A stretch of 64,000 bases of DNA, from the NCBI GenBank assembly GCA_963922455.1, contig CAWUIO010000004.1, positions 57,885 through 121,884 of the forward strand, given 5' to 3'. A program made the position numbers and the translations under genes. Positions 25,607 to 35,600 of this stretch are shown one piece after another. The DNA is from CAWUIO01 sp963922455. GTDB taxonomy: Bacteria; Bacteroidota; Bacteroidia; Cytophagales; Microscillaceae. The notes beneath the pieces were generated by a model. That model worked only from the letters and a program-made list of their open reading frames with translations. It did no database searches and was not told the DNA's origin. The stretch's first letter is position 1; every line of letters starts with the position of its first letter.

Positions 25607-26170
25607 CTAAACGCTCATCAACTCTCCTTCTTTCTTGCTAAGTAAGTCGTCTAGTTGCGCATTGTACTTATCGGTAAGTTTTTGCACAGCGTCTTCTCCT
25701 TTTTTCACCTCATCTTCAGAAACTCCTTCTTTCGTGAGGCCTTTCAGAGCATTGTTGGTATCCTTTCGGGCAGTCCGAACGCCTATTTTACCGTTCTCAA
25801 TCTCTTGTTTAACTTGCTTTACCAATTGCTTCCGACGTTCTTCGGTAAGTGGCGGGATGTTTAAGCGTATTATTTCTCCGTCATTTTGCGGGTTCATCCC
25901 TAAGTCACTGTTCTTGATGGACTTTTCAATTTCCGGGAGAACGCTTTTTTCAAAGGGCTTGATAATGATAGAGCGAGCATCTGGTGTGTTGACAGTAGCC
26001 ACTTGATTGATAGGCGTATCCGCACCATAATATGCTACCATTAAACCATCAAGCATCGCAGGGCTTGCCTTACCGGCGCGAATCTTAGTTAGCTCTTTTT
26101 GGGTGTGGGCCATGGCCTTTTGCATAGACTCTTCGGCCTCTTCCAGGTACATTTGAACTTCTTCTACCAT
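25607..26170 (-). CDS. frr: ribosome recycling factor
   Basis: 187 residues, the standard length. With EF-G it splits post-termination ribosomes. It shows the central KIRAGKASPAMLDGLMVAYYG, the NTPDARSIIIKPFEKSVLPEIEKSI segment, LNIPPLTEERRKQLVKQVKQ and the C-terminal helix ALKGLTKEGVSEDEVKKGE. It is downstream of pyrH by 66 nt, a widely conserved pair. Confidence 0.97.
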   Translation of the reverse strand: MVEEVQMYLEEAEESMQKAMAHTQKELTKIRAGKASPAMLDGLMVAYYGADTPINQVATVNTPDARSIIIKPFEKSVLPEIEKSIKNSDLGMNPQNDGEIIRLNIPPLTEERRKQLVKQVKQEIENGKIGVRTARKDTNNALKGLTKEGVSEDEVKKGEDAVQKLTDKYNAQLDDLLSKKEGELMSV

Positions 26171-26236
26171 CTTATAATCTTTTTTTATTGGGAAATTTTT
26201 AGGAATAGCAGGAGATCACGGCCCTCGAGGCAGGGA

Positions 26237-26947
26237 TTAGTTTACCGTGATTAATGTTCCTACTTCTTCCCCTTTGGCAATCCTGAGGAGATTACCGGGC
26301 TTATTCATATCAAAAACCACAATGGGCAGATGATTTTCTTTACAAAGCGTAAAGGCTGTCATATCCATGACATTTAGTCCTTTACGATATACTTCGTCAA
26401 AAGAAATACTCGAGAACCTTTGGGCATTGGCATCCCGCTCAGGGTCGGCCGTATACACACCATCCACGCGGGTTCCTTTTAGTACAATGTCGGCCTCGAT
26501 CTCAATAGCTCGTAAACTGGCTGCCGAATCGGTGGTAAAATAAGGGCTTCCTATCCCGGCTCCGAAGATAACCACCCGGCCTTTTTCCAAATGTCGTACC
26601 GCCCGCCTTTTGATAAAGGGTTCGCAAACTTGCTCCATTTTGATACCAGACATCAAACGGGTATACAAACCAATGCTTTCCAAAGAGCTTTGCAAAGCCA
26701 TGGCATTGATCACCGTGGCCAACATCCCCATATAATCGCCTTGAACCCGGTCAATGGGCCCTCCCACCGTGTCAATACCCCGAAAGATATTGCCACCGCC
26801 AATCACGATGGCCATTTCTACTCCGGCATCTACCACTTTCTTGATTTCTTGAGAATATTGCTCGAGGCGATTAGGATCAATTCCGTGAGAACGGTCCCCT
26901 TTAAGGGCTTCCCCACTCAATTTTAAGAGCACGCGTTTATATTTCAT
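26237..26947 (-). CDS. pyrH: UMP kinase
   Basis: Converts UMP to UDP in pyrimidine nucleotide synthesis; a member of the amino-acid-kinase fold. Seen: KRVLLKLSGEALKGD, the GGGNIFRG nucleotide-site glycine loop, GDYMGMLATVINAMALQ, and the GAGIGSPYFTTDSAASLRA substrate region with ADIVLKGTRVDGVYTADP. The frame continues upstream to 26986, but the start at MKYKRVLL (26947, or one codon earlier at 26950) fits the family. A promoter-like TATCTTTG lies 27 nt upstream, inside the longer ORF, which also argues for the shorter start. Confidence 0.96.
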   Translation of the reverse strand: MKYKRVLLKLSGEALKGDRSHGIDPNRLEQYSQEIKKVVDAGVEMAIVIGGGNIFRGIDTVGGPIDRVQGDYMGMLATVINAMALQSSLESIGLYTRLMSGIKMEQVCEPFIKRRAVRHLEKGRVVIFGAGIGSPYFTTDSAASLRAIEIEADIVLKGTRVDGVYTADPERDANAQRFSSISFDEVYRKGLNVMDMTAFTLCKENHLPIVVFDMNKPGNLLRIAKGEEVGTLITVN

Positions 26948-26973
26948 CATCCGGCGAGTATAAAAATTCCGAA

Positions 26974-26981
26974 CAAAGATA
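26974..26981 (-). promoter_or_regulatory. possible -7 promoter element TATCTTTG for pyrH-frr
   Basis: Exact TAnnTTTG match on the minus strand, 27 nt upstream of the chosen pyrH start. The -33 box is not obvious. Confidence 0.45.
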
Positions 26982-27144
26982 CACACAAAAGCAAGATTTC
27001 TGCATACCTTTTCCGATTTTCCTAAAAGAGGTAAAGTTTGCCCTTTTTAAGCAAAATTTCGCCAAAGCTTTTCTACAAACTTTGGCTCCCTCTTCAGCTT
27101 TCTCTATTTTAGAGTTGCTTTTGAAAACCCTTAATTCCCTAACT

Positions 27145-27696
27145 ATGAGTACAGAAAATAAAAAAAATGCTCCTCAAGACGAACTGAACGACTTTTCGAT
27201 TGATGCCGTTATTGAGATCCCCAAGGGGAGCCGTAACAAGTATGAGTACGACTACGAAAAGCGCATGATACGCTACGACCGTATGTTGTTTTCTTCCGTG
27301 CACTACCCCAGCGATTATGGTTTTTTCCCCGAAACCCTGGCCGAAGATGGGGATGCCATGGATGCCCTCGTTTTGGTAACAGAACCTACTTTTCCCGGTT
27401 GTGTGATTGAGGTGCGCCCCGTTGGCCTCTTTAAAATGCGGGATGAAAAAGGTCCTGACCATAAAATTCTTTGCGTACCGGTCAGTGACCCCATATGGAA
27501 CCATATTTACAAGCTAGAACAAATCCCTCCTCACTTAAAACTCGAGATCGAGCACTTTTTTCAAGTCTACAAAGACCTGGAAAAGAAAAAAGTAGGGGTC
27601 GAGGGCTGGGAAGATGAGGTAGCCGCCCTAAAAGCTATCAAAGGCTCCCAACAAATGTACCTGGATAGCAAGTGGAAACGAACCAAAGTAAGATAA
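27145..27696 (+). CDS. ppa: inorganic pyrophosphatase (soluble, family I)
   Basis: Hydrolyses pyrophosphate and so drives biosynthetic reactions. The family I active site is present: EIPKGSRNKYEYD, LFSSVHYPSDYGFFPETLAEDGDAMDALVL with the metal-binding aspartates, and DEKGPDHKILCVPVSDP. The chosen ATG at 27145 gives 183 residues; the open frame to 27082 adds an unlikely hydrophobic extension. It is divergent from pyrH. Confidence 0.95.
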   Translation: MSTENKKNAPQDELNDFSIDAVIEIPKGSRNKYEYDYEKRMIRYDRMLFSSVHYPSDYGFFPETLAEDGDAMDALVLVTEPTFPGCVIEVRPVGLFKMRDEKGPDHKILCVPVSDPIWNHIYKLEQIPPHLKLEIEHFFQVYKDLEKKKVGVEGWEDEVAALKAIKGSQQMYLDSKWKRTKVR

Positions 27697-27702
27697 ATTT
27701 CA

Positions 27703-27832
27703 GGGGCTTGCCCGGCCTATTGACCTAATGCCTACCTAGAACAAACGTAGCAGGCCGGGCCGGGCTCTCGCTACTCGCCGGCTCACCCACAAACCAGCGG
27801 CGGGCTCAAACAGGCCGCTCCATCCCTAAGCC
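27703..27832 (-). repeat. structured intergenic repeat, copy 6 (type A)
   Basis: Minus-strand copy immediately after ppa. End helix GGCTT/AAGCC; variable-loop hairpin CCCGGCCT/AGGCCGGG, a distinct compensated sequence; middle hairpin CGCTGGTT with AGCCGGCG, eight pairs including G-T pairs. Confidence 0.92.
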
Positions 27833-27978
27833 AATTTGTGAACAGTAAGGCAGTAAGGAGAGACCAAGACCATAATCAAGCAAGGAAAACTCTTCCTACA
27901 TTGATTTTTAAGGGAGTCATAGCCCCTCATACCCTTCCATTGCCCCCGTATCTCTTAGCCGCTAAAACAAAGAACTGC

Positions 27979-29169
27979 TTGCGAATCATCTACTTACACC
28001 AATATTATAAAAGTCCGGAAGAGCCGGGAGGTATACGTTCGTATCATCTCTCTCGGGCCTTGGCCGATGCTGGGCACGAGGTGTTTTTAATCACCTCACA
28101 TAACCAAGCTAAGGCTAAAAAAGAACTGGTTTACAAACCAGGTAGGCCTCAAGGGGAGGTTTGGCGGCATGCCTTGCCCATTTACTACCACAACCAACTT
28201 TCCTGGACGGGACGCATCCGGGCATTTCTCCGTTTCGTGTGGGCTAGCTACCAAACAGCCGCCCAAATTCCTGATATTGATTTGGTTGTGGCCACGTCTA
28301 CTCCCTTGAGTATTGGCTTGCCGGCCTTGGCTTTAAAAAAAAGAAAGGGCTGGCCCTATGTATTTGAAGTAAGAGACCTCTGGCCGGATGCCCCCATACA
28401 AATGGGCTATCTCAGCAAGCCCCTACTGCCTTTGCTAAGCCGGTACTTAGAGAAAATAATCTACCAAAATGCCGAGGGTCTCCTGGCCCTCTCTCCGCCC
28501 ATGGTGCAAGCTCTAGAAAAAAGGGCGCCTAAGAAACGGATACGCATGGTCCCCAATATGAGCGATTGTAGCATGCCCCCCTTGGCCCCGACGTCAGAGA
28601 CTATACTCAAAGTTGCCTATTTTGGCACCTTAGGCCCTGCCAATGGACTGGAAAGCTTAGTCCGAATTGCCCATACGGCCCAAAACCAAGACGAAAAACG
28701 CTTGCACTTTTTAATTATAGGGGAAGGCAAAGAAGAAGAGCACCTCAAAGACTTGGCTCAAAGATGGAAACTCCACAACCTGGAATTTCACCCGGCTCAC
28801 AACCGGGAGGATTTACGAAAATTGCTGGAAGGGGTCTCGGTAGCCTATATTTCATATGCCTCTTATCCTATCCTGGAAACCGGTAGCCCCAATAAGTTTT
28901 TTGATGCCCTGGCCTGGGGCCTGGCCTGCTTCTTAAACTTCCAAGGATGGATCTGGGAAGAAGTAAACGACCAGGCTTGTGGGGTCCACGCCCCACCTGA
29001 ATCCCCTCAAAAAGGCTTGGAAGTGCTGCAAATGTACCTGGAAAATCCCAGCTTGCTCCAAAAACACCAAGAAAATGCCCGTAAACTGGCCGAAACCCAA
29101 TTCAACAGCCAAGAGCTTAGCCGCCAGTGGGTCCGGTTTTTAGAAGAGATAGGTCATAATGCTGGCTGA
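27979..29169 (+). CDS. glycosyltransferase family 4 (WecA-unrelated, GT-B fold)
   Basis: A GT-B glycosyltransferase that would transfer a sugar from an activated nucleotide donor to a surface glycan or lipid acceptor. The N-terminal domain begins LRIIYLHQYYKSPEEPGGIRSYHLSRALADAGHEV (split), with ATSTPLSIGLPAL and FEVRDLWPDAPIQMGYL. The donor-binding domain holds VAYFGTLGPANGLESLV, FLIIGEGKEEEHLKDLA and the ETGSPNKFFDALAWG E-x7-E-like loop. I chose the TTG at 27979, next to the conserved strand; a GTG at 27838 opens a longer frame but begins right at the repeat edge and adds unconserved residues. No other glycan genes are adjacent. Confidence 0.85.
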   Translation: MRIIYLHQYYKSPEEPGGIRSYHLSRALADAGHEVFLITSHNQAKAKKELVYKPGRPQGEVWRHALPIYYHNQLSWTGRIRAFLRFVWASYQTAAQIPDIDLVVATSTPLSIGLPALALKKRKGWPYVFEVRDLWPDAPIQMGYLSKPLLPLLSRYLEKIIYQNAEGLLALSPPMVQALEKRAPKKRIRMVPNMSDCSMPPLAPTSETILKVAYFGTLGPANGLESLVRIAHTAQNQDEKRLHFLIIGEGKEEEHLKDLAQRWKLHNLEFHPAHNREDLRKLLEGVSVAYISYASYPILETGSPNKFFDALAWGLACFLNFQGWIWEEVNDQACGVHAPPESPQKGLEVLQMYLENPSLLQKHQENARKLAETQFNSQELSRQWVRFLEEIGHNAG

Positions 29170-29264
29170 TTAGGTCATGTAAGAAGATAGCCCAGGCCTC
29201 AGGTCACAAGAAACAGGGTATGACAAGACCTGAATACCTAGCCTCTCTTCTCTGCTCTTAATTT

Positions 29265-29397
29265 GGCTGAGGGATAGAGCGGCTTGTCTGAGCTCGCCGC
29301 TGGTACGAGGGTGGGCCAGCGAGTAGCGAAAGCCCGACCCCACCCGGGCAGATTAGCTTTTTTGGCGACCGAATCCCTTCAGGGTGGGGGCAGCCCC
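29265..29397 (+). repeat. structured intergenic repeat, copy 7 (type B)
   Basis: Plus-strand copy between two converging genes. End helix GGCTG/CAGCC; variable-loop hairpin CCCCACCC/GGGTGGGG; middle hairpin CGCTGG/CCAGCG without mismatch. It has the core GAGTAGCGAAAGCCCG. Confidence 0.92.
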
Positions 29398-29405
29398 TTG
29401 CTATT

Positions 29406-30170
29406 TTACTTACTTAGGCTATCTACCAACATCTTCATCACGGCCCGGGATTTGGGGTCAAACCAGGCTTCAAGTCGCTCTTCTACGGATACTTCCGGGG
29501 CACTGTCTATGGCGGCCAACAAAGTTCTCCGCATATTCATTTTGGAAGGATTGATTAAGCTATCGGGATATCGGAGCCAGCGCTTCATTTGCGCTTCCGT
29601 GCGAGAGAGTACCTCATCTATGGGGGCAATTTCATCTACCAAATTAATCTCCAAGGCTTCTTGAGGATTCATAAGCACCCCTTTCATCAGGTTATGGTAC
29701 GCTTTACGGGAGCCAATCCAGAAGGAGTACAAATGATAAATATACTCGGGTACTACAATCCCTACCGCCACTTCATTCAAGCCAATTTTGATGTTATCAT
29801 TATTGGCCATCACCCGGTAATCGCAGCAAATGGTAAACACACATCCTCCGGCAGGACTATGCCCATTGATTGCGGCAAATAAGGGTTTGGGGAAGCGGGT
29901 CATCTGGCTTATGATCCCACTGAAGTTTTCCCAAAATTCCGTAATCTGCTTTTCATCGTAGTAAAAAATTTCCTTAAGGTCCAAGCCAACACTAAAATAC
30001 CCTGGGGTGTTCCCGGTGAGAATGGCCCCTCTTTGTTCAGGATTGGCTTCTATATCTTTCAAGGCCTGGATCAACTCCAGTAACATTTGGTTGTTCATGG
30101 GGTTGGCCTTGCCCCGGTTTAGGCGTATGATGACATAATTACCTTTTTGCTCCAACTGAATAGTAGACAT
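29406..30170 (-). CDS. enoyl-CoA isomerase of the crotonase family (ECI1/DCI-like)
   Basis: Crotonase-fold enzyme of 254 residues. GYFSVGLDLKEI and the oxyanion-hole segment AINGHSPAGGCVFTICCDYRVMA, followed by KIGLNEVAVGI, are closer to mitochondrial delta3,delta2-enoyl-CoA isomerase (ECI1) than to hydratases. Such enzymes move cis/trans double bonds so that unsaturated fatty acids can enter beta-oxidation. Presence 27 nt downstream of a desaturase gene on the same strand suggests a shared transcript around unsaturated acyl chains. The exact substrate remains inference. Confidence 0.8.
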   Translation of the reverse strand: MSTIQLEQKGNYVIIRLNRGKANPMNNQMLLELIQALKDIEANPEQRGAILTGNTPGYFSVGLDLKEIFYYDEKQITEFWENFSGIISQMTRFPKPLFAAINGHSPAGGCVFTICCDYRVMANNDNIKIGLNEVAVGIVVPEYIYHLYSFWIGSRKAYHNLMKGVLMNPQEALEINLVDEIAPIDEVLSRTEAQMKRWLRYPDSLINPSKMNMRRTLLAAIDSAPEVSVEERLEAWFDPKSRAVMKMLVDSLSK

Positions 30171-30197
30171 GAATATACTTTTTTGGTAAAAATTCCT

Positions 30198-31190
30198 TTA
30201 AATCGTTTCCGCTTTTTTCTTACTTTCTACCCCACCCGCGGCCAAACGCAACACCTCTGCGTAACTGTGGGCCAGGAGTCCTTTTTCGTAAAAGTTATTG
30301 GCTTTTAATATCTTGTGCATGCGAGGCAAATTATAGGGAGGTACCGACATCAACATATGATGCTCAGCGTGATAGTTTACGTGGTAGGGGGCAAAGAGTA
30401 ATCGCTCCCACCAATTGGCGTAGGTAGTTCGGGTATTTCTTATCGGATCGGTGGAATCTTCAACGACCGAATGCTCGGCGATGGCCCTCACCCGGATAGA
30501 AAATTGAAAGGTGGTAAAATAGGCGCCAATCCACAACAAATACAGCCAAGGAGAAGCCAATACATACAGTAAGGCAAAGAGCACCCCATTGGCTAAGATG
30601 GGTCCCGATAGGTTTTGGTAGGCAGTTTTGAAGCATGCGCTCCACGTTCTTTGCCTCTGGTCTACCTTGACGATTTTTCCTGCCATGCTATATTTTAAGT
30701 AGCCTAGGTGCATCAGCATAAGCCCCAGAAAAGCTTTGAAACCCGTTTGCCCAGAGAAGTCCCGGATAAATTTACGCCGCATACTTTTACCCGAAGTGGG
30801 GTAGCCCCGGGTTAATAAAAGATCGGGATCATCTTCCAGGCCGGTTAGCTTATGATGTTGGTAATGGTAAGGACGGTAACGGAGCATATCATTAAAAATA
30901 GGGTAGGCCCCTAGCCACTTTCCGACCCAATCATTCAAATTCCGGTTTTTGAAGAGAGCAAAATGCGAAGCATCGTGCATCAAAATCGCACAAGCTAATT
31001 GCTTGCCTCCCAAAATGAAAAGAGCTAGCAAGACGCTCAGAGGATTGGCCCAATAATATACCAAGGCAAAAGAGGCCACGACCCAAAAGATGTGGTCCAA
31101 AATACCGGGTAGGGCCCGCCAAAAACTTTTTTCCTGCAGAGATTGCCGTTCTTCCCGACTGAGATAGGCTTGAGCCGATACCATTTGCAT
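30198..31190 (-). CDS. fatty acid desaturase family membrane protein
   Basis: 330 residues with the three histidine boxes of membrane di-iron desaturases/hydroxylases: HDASH (box 1), HYQHH (box 2) and HAEHH (box 3). Hydrophobic helices surround them (VVASFALVYYWANPLSVLLALF, ILANGVLFALLYVLASPWLYLLWIGAYF). Box 3 has His, unlike the QxxHH form of the other desaturase in this window. Regiochemistry is unknown. It is probably cotranscribed with the enoyl-CoA isomerase downstream. It is divergent from the S41 peptidase gene across 202 nt in which I see no firm promoter. Confidence 0.85.
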   Translation of the reverse strand: MQMVSAQAYLSREERQSLQEKSFWRALPGILDHIFWVVASFALVYYWANPLSVLLALFILGGKQLACAILMHDASHFALFKNRNLNDWVGKWLGAYPIFNDMLRYRPYHYQHHKLTGLEDDPDLLLTRGYPTSGKSMRRKFIRDFSGQTGFKAFLGLMLMHLGYLKYSMAGKIVKVDQRQRTWSACFKTAYQNLSGPILANGVLFALLYVLASPWLYLLWIGAYFTTFQFSIRVRAIAEHSVVEDSTDPIRNTRTTYANWWERLLFAPYHVNYHAEHHMLMSVPPYNLPRMHKILKANNFYEKGLLAHSYAEVLRLAAGGVESKKKAETI

Positions 31191-31392
31191 AGTTGTGGGG
31201 TTTAGATTATAATAGTATGCAAGCAGAGTACTTTTACAAAACCTAATTTAGGACTTTTTCAGGAAAAAATAAAGAACTCAAAAGAAAATACTCGAGCTTT
31301 GCCCCAATCTTAGGGAAAAGTCGAGAATTGAGCGCATAAACCAGAAAGTATTTATTGAGTTTTTATATAAAAAGCCTATACCGCCTAAGCCC

Positions 31393-32664
31393 ATGAAAAA
31401 ATATGTACCCTATCATAATTTTGCTTGTTCCATTCTTCTCTTCATTTTTTTAGGGATACCGGAGGCCCGTCTTTGGGGTCAAGAAGTCATACCGGGAATT
31501 TCTCAAGCGCAATTATTAGAAGATTTAGAGGAAATGCTCTATGATATCTCCCATTATTACAGTTATCGGGAGGAGAAAGATATCGATTGGGACTGCTTAA
31601 AGGACACCTATACACACGTTTTAAAGGAGGCCCAAAAAGAAGAAGATGTAGTGCTGGCTTTTGAGTTTTTGTTGGATGAATTTTACGATTCCCACATTAT
31701 TTTGAATACCAATCGGGTATCTTCTTATCGATTATACTCCCCCATCCACGCCGTAGCCAAACATGGTAAGGTATACATCACTCAAGTCTGGCAGACGCAG
31801 TTAGAACATGTCCCCGCCGGTTTTATTTTGGCCGAAATTGTCAATATGAACGGCTGCCCTTTTGCAGAACTAATCGATGCCTTTCCAAGCAAATGCCAGG
31901 ACAAAACTAAAACCGAAGTACGCGAATGGCTGGCCAATAAAGTACTAGCCGGGCGCTACAATGAGCCACGTTTGCTCGAACTTCGCCTTCCCAAGCAAGG
32001 TACCTTAAGCCTTAACTTGGATAGCTTAACCCTACGAAAAGAAAAGGGCTTGCTCAGCAGCCGAAAAGAAGGAGAAATTGGGATCATCCGTATTCATAAT
32101 CAACTGGGCAATAATCAATTGATCCCAGCTTTTGATCAAGCCTTAAACAGCTTAGCCAATACCAAAGCCTTGATCTTGGATTTACGAAACACCGTTGATG
32201 GCGGCAATACGTATGTGGCCCGCGGGATTATGGGACGTTTTGTGACCGAGCCTCGACCCTACCAAAAACATTGGACTAGGGAAGAATACTTGGAGGGGCA
32301 AGCCGTGACTCGCTCGTGGGTAGAATATGTGAGTCCGCGTGATGGAATGCCTCCTTATCAAAAGCCTTTGGTGGTACTCGTAGGTCGTTGGACCGGAAGT
32401 ATGGGAGAGGGCTTGGCCATTGGGCTAGAAGCCGCGGCCCAGGCCAAGATTTTGGGCACCGAAATGGAACGTTTGGCCGGCTCCGTGTACGGTTTTTCCT
32501 TCAATCACGTAGCATTTGGGTATAGACTTTCTACTCAAAAGTTATTTCACGTAAATGGCACAGCCCGTGAAAAATACATCCCTACTCACTACTTTAGCCC
32601 TACAGGGCTTTCAGTAGATGAAACCCTCCTAGAAGCTATCCAACTTATTGAAGGGAAGAATTAA
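31393..32664 (+). CDS. S41 family peptidase-like secreted protein
   Basis: An N-terminal signal peptide (ILLFIFLGIPEARLWGQ) precedes a helical N-terminal region and a C-terminal S41/tail-protease core: GEIGIIRIHNQLGNN, ALILDLRNTVDGGNTYVARG, and VVLVGRWTGSMGEGLAIG with the likely nucleophile Ser336. The classical Ctp lysine motif (GxKTxGKG) is not visible; that position reads GTEMERLAGSVYG, as in tricorn-like S41 relatives that do not use Lys. A clear PDZ domain is not obvious. Likely periplasmic. Its TAA and that of gltB share a TTAA. Confidence 0.8.
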   Translation: MKKYVPYHNFACSILLFIFLGIPEARLWGQEVIPGISQAQLLEDLEEMLYDISHYYSYREEKDIDWDCLKDTYTHVLKEAQKEEDVVLAFEFLLDEFYDSHIILNTNRVSSYRLYSPIHAVAKHGKVYITQVWQTQLEHVPAGFILAEIVNMNGCPFAELIDAFPSKCQDKTKTEVREWLANKVLAGRYNEPRLLELRLPKQGTLSLNLDSLTLRKEKGLLSSRKEGEIGIIRIHNQLGNNQLIPAFDQALNSLANTKALILDLRNTVDGGNTYVARGIMGRFVTEPRPYQKHWTREEYLEGQAVTRSWVEYVSPRDGMPPYQKPLVVLVGRWTGSMGEGLAIGLEAAAQAKILGTEMERLAGSVYGFSFNHVAFGYRLSTQKLFHVNGTAREKYIPTHYFSPTGLSVDETLLEAIQLIEGKN

Positions 32665-35600
32665 GCCTCCATCGGGGCTAATTCTTCTTTTTGGGCTTGG
32701 CCTACCATGGCAAGGGGCTTGTAACGGCAAAACCGTTTTACCATGCTGTCCCAGTTTTCTAAGAGGTAGGAGGCCCTTTGGCTTTGCGTGGCCTCATAAT
32801 AATCGGCCATCAGTTCTTTGAGCTCGTCTAATTCCTCCTTGCTCATAGGCTCTTCGGCGATGTATTCATGGTTTATTCGCGCGTCGTGGTTACCGAACAA
32901 AATCACTTCCCCTCCGGTCATCCCGCCACCTATGTTGTAGGATGTCTCCCCGAGGATCACAACTTTACCCCGGGTCATGTATTCACAAGCGTGCATACCC
33001 ACCCCTTCTACCACCGCCAAGGCCCCACTGTTTCGTACGGCAAAGCGATCGGCGGCACTACCATTTACATACAATACCCCACCTGTAGCCCCGTAGAGGG
33101 CGACATTTCCTATAATTACATTTTCATCGGCCTTGAATTTTGCTTGAGGGTGGGGCAGAATAATCACCTTTCCTCCTGACATAGTCTTGGCTACTGAGTC
33201 ATTGGCCTCTCCGAATAATTTTAGGTGTATCCCTTCTTGCAAATAAGCCCCAAAACTTTGTCCGGCACTCCCGCTAAACTCCAGGTGTATCACATCTCGA
33301 TAGGGCGTGTTTAAATTGGTGTAATGCGGATCGGACGCATTATGTTGTTGGCTGAAGTGGTAGTGTTTCAGGCGGGCCAGTTCGCCGCTCAAGGTGGCAG
33401 GAATGGCCCGATCGGTTGCCTCAATGGCATATTTTAGGTCAATTGACACTTGATTTTGGATGGCACTGCGACTGTCCTCGACGATTTTTTCATTGAGAAA
33501 ATTAATCGGTTCGCTAAATGGGTTCATGCGCTCTTTGGGTAGATGTATTTCCTTGATACCGTGGGTGAGCGAGTTTAAGTTTAATTTTTTAGCTCGGATT
33601 AAGTCCATGTGTTTGGGGCTAGCCTCCAATAAATCGGCCCGGCCCACAAGCTCATCTAGTTTACTATAGCCCATTTGAGCCAACTGATGGCGAACATCTT
33701 CGGCTAGGTATTCCAGCATTTTGACAATATGCTCAGGCTCTCCGTGATACTTGGCTTTAAAACGGGGAGCGTGGGTGGCAATTCCGGTAGGGCAGGTATT
33801 TTTCTCACAAACCCGGGCCATGATGCAGCCCTCGGCAATTAGGAGTAATTTACCAAAGTCAAACTCTTCGGCCCCCAATAAAGCCCCCACGAGTATTTCG
33901 TGCCCGGAATGGATTCCTCCGTCTACCCGCAGTTTGACAAACTGCCTTAAATCTTGATCTAAGAGGGCTTGGTGCACTTCCCAAAGACCTAATTCCCAGG
34001 GCAGTCCAGCGTGTTTCATAGAGGATAGGGTAGCTGCCCCGGTTCCCCCTTCTCCTCCGGATATGTGTATGACATCGGCCCCAGCCTTAGCAACCCCGCA
34101 GGCAATGGTACCAATACCGGCCCCAGCTACCAGCTTTACGTTGACCGGCACCCCGGGCTTTAATTGTTTGAGCTCGTAAATAAGTTGTCGTAAATCCTCT
34201 ATGCTGTAAATATCGTGCAAGGGTGGGGGGGAAATGAGGTCCACATTTTTAAAGGAGTTTCGGGCTTTGGCGATGTGTTCATCTACTTTAACGCCCATTA
34301 ATTGCCCGCCTTCCCCAGGCTTAGCCCCTTGGGCGACTTTGATTTGGATTTCTTCACCCGAAATGAGGTATAAAGCATTGACCCCAAAACGCCCGGAGGC
34401 TACTTGCTTAGAATAGGCTGTGATGCCCTCTTCATAGTAATAGGGATTTTCTCCTCCTTCCCCACTATTGCTCCTTCCTCCGATTTGCTTCATGGCCTTG
34501 AAAATATCACGTTGGGATTCGGCACTAATGGCCCCAAATGACATAGCCCCCGAGCCAAATCTTTTTAGGATATTCTGGCGAGGTTCTACTTTGGCCAATT
34601 CCAGGGGAGTCTCCCCGGCTTTGAGGGCAAAAATATGCCGAATGGCGACCGGCTCTTCTGAAGAGCCCGCCTCTAAGTACTCTTGATAGAGGTTCCATTG
34701 GCTCATTTCTTTTCCTTCTTCTCGGACCAGTTTGTGGATGATTTTAGAACGGTTGGCCGTCATAGAGTGCTTTTCGCCCATCTTTCCGCGGGCGTGCTCT
34801 TTAAACTGGTAGATATTGGGCAGTTTCCCAACTTCATGTGACATTTGAGCAATGTCTATCTTACGTAATTCGCTTTGGATGATATCGGAAAGGCCAATGC
34901 CGTGCAATTTGGCACTCACCCCCATAAAATATTCTTCTACCAATTGGGCATCAAGGCCCACTGAAGTAAAGAGCCGCGAACTTTGATAACTGCGCACGAC
35001 CGAAATCCCCATCTTGGACATAATCTTGAGCAAGCCCAACTCATAGGCCTTGATTAGATTTTTTTCTTTTTGATCGGCATCTAGGGAATCTAGTTTTTTG
35101 TCGAGTTGATAGCGGGCAATTTCTAAGGCGAGGTATGGACAAACGGCGGCCGCTCCCATCCCTACGGCCGTAGCCAATTGATGGGTCGTACGAATCTCTC
35201 CCGAATGTACCACAATAGAAAATTTTAAGCGTGAGCCTGACTCTCTGAGGGCGGAGGTGATCCGTCCCAAAGCCAGTAGGCTCGGCATGGGGGGGTGATC
35301 ATAACTGGCAGCGGCATCACTGAGTACAATGATGGAAATTCCCGAGCGGATGGCCTCTAACACTTCTTCAACCAGCTTATTTAGGCTGTCTTCAAAACCC
35401 ACCAGGCCAAAATCCCGGGGAAAACACGTGCTAAAGGTCTTGGATATAATACGACGGGGCTGGGGGGTATCGTCTTCGTCCATATTCAGAATGGCCTCCA
35501 TTTGGCCCAAACTGATGACGGGACTGGGCAACTCATAGGCTACCGGAGCCGGCATTAATTCTTTTTTGGCAAAAATATTGGGTTTGCGGCCCAGGTAGGT

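Noticed and set aside
27838..27978. 47-codon N-terminal extension of the glycosyltransferase from a GTG
   Set aside because: It begins at the repeat edge and precedes the conserved LRIIYLHQYY strand that normally opens the protein; TTG at 27979 is preferred.
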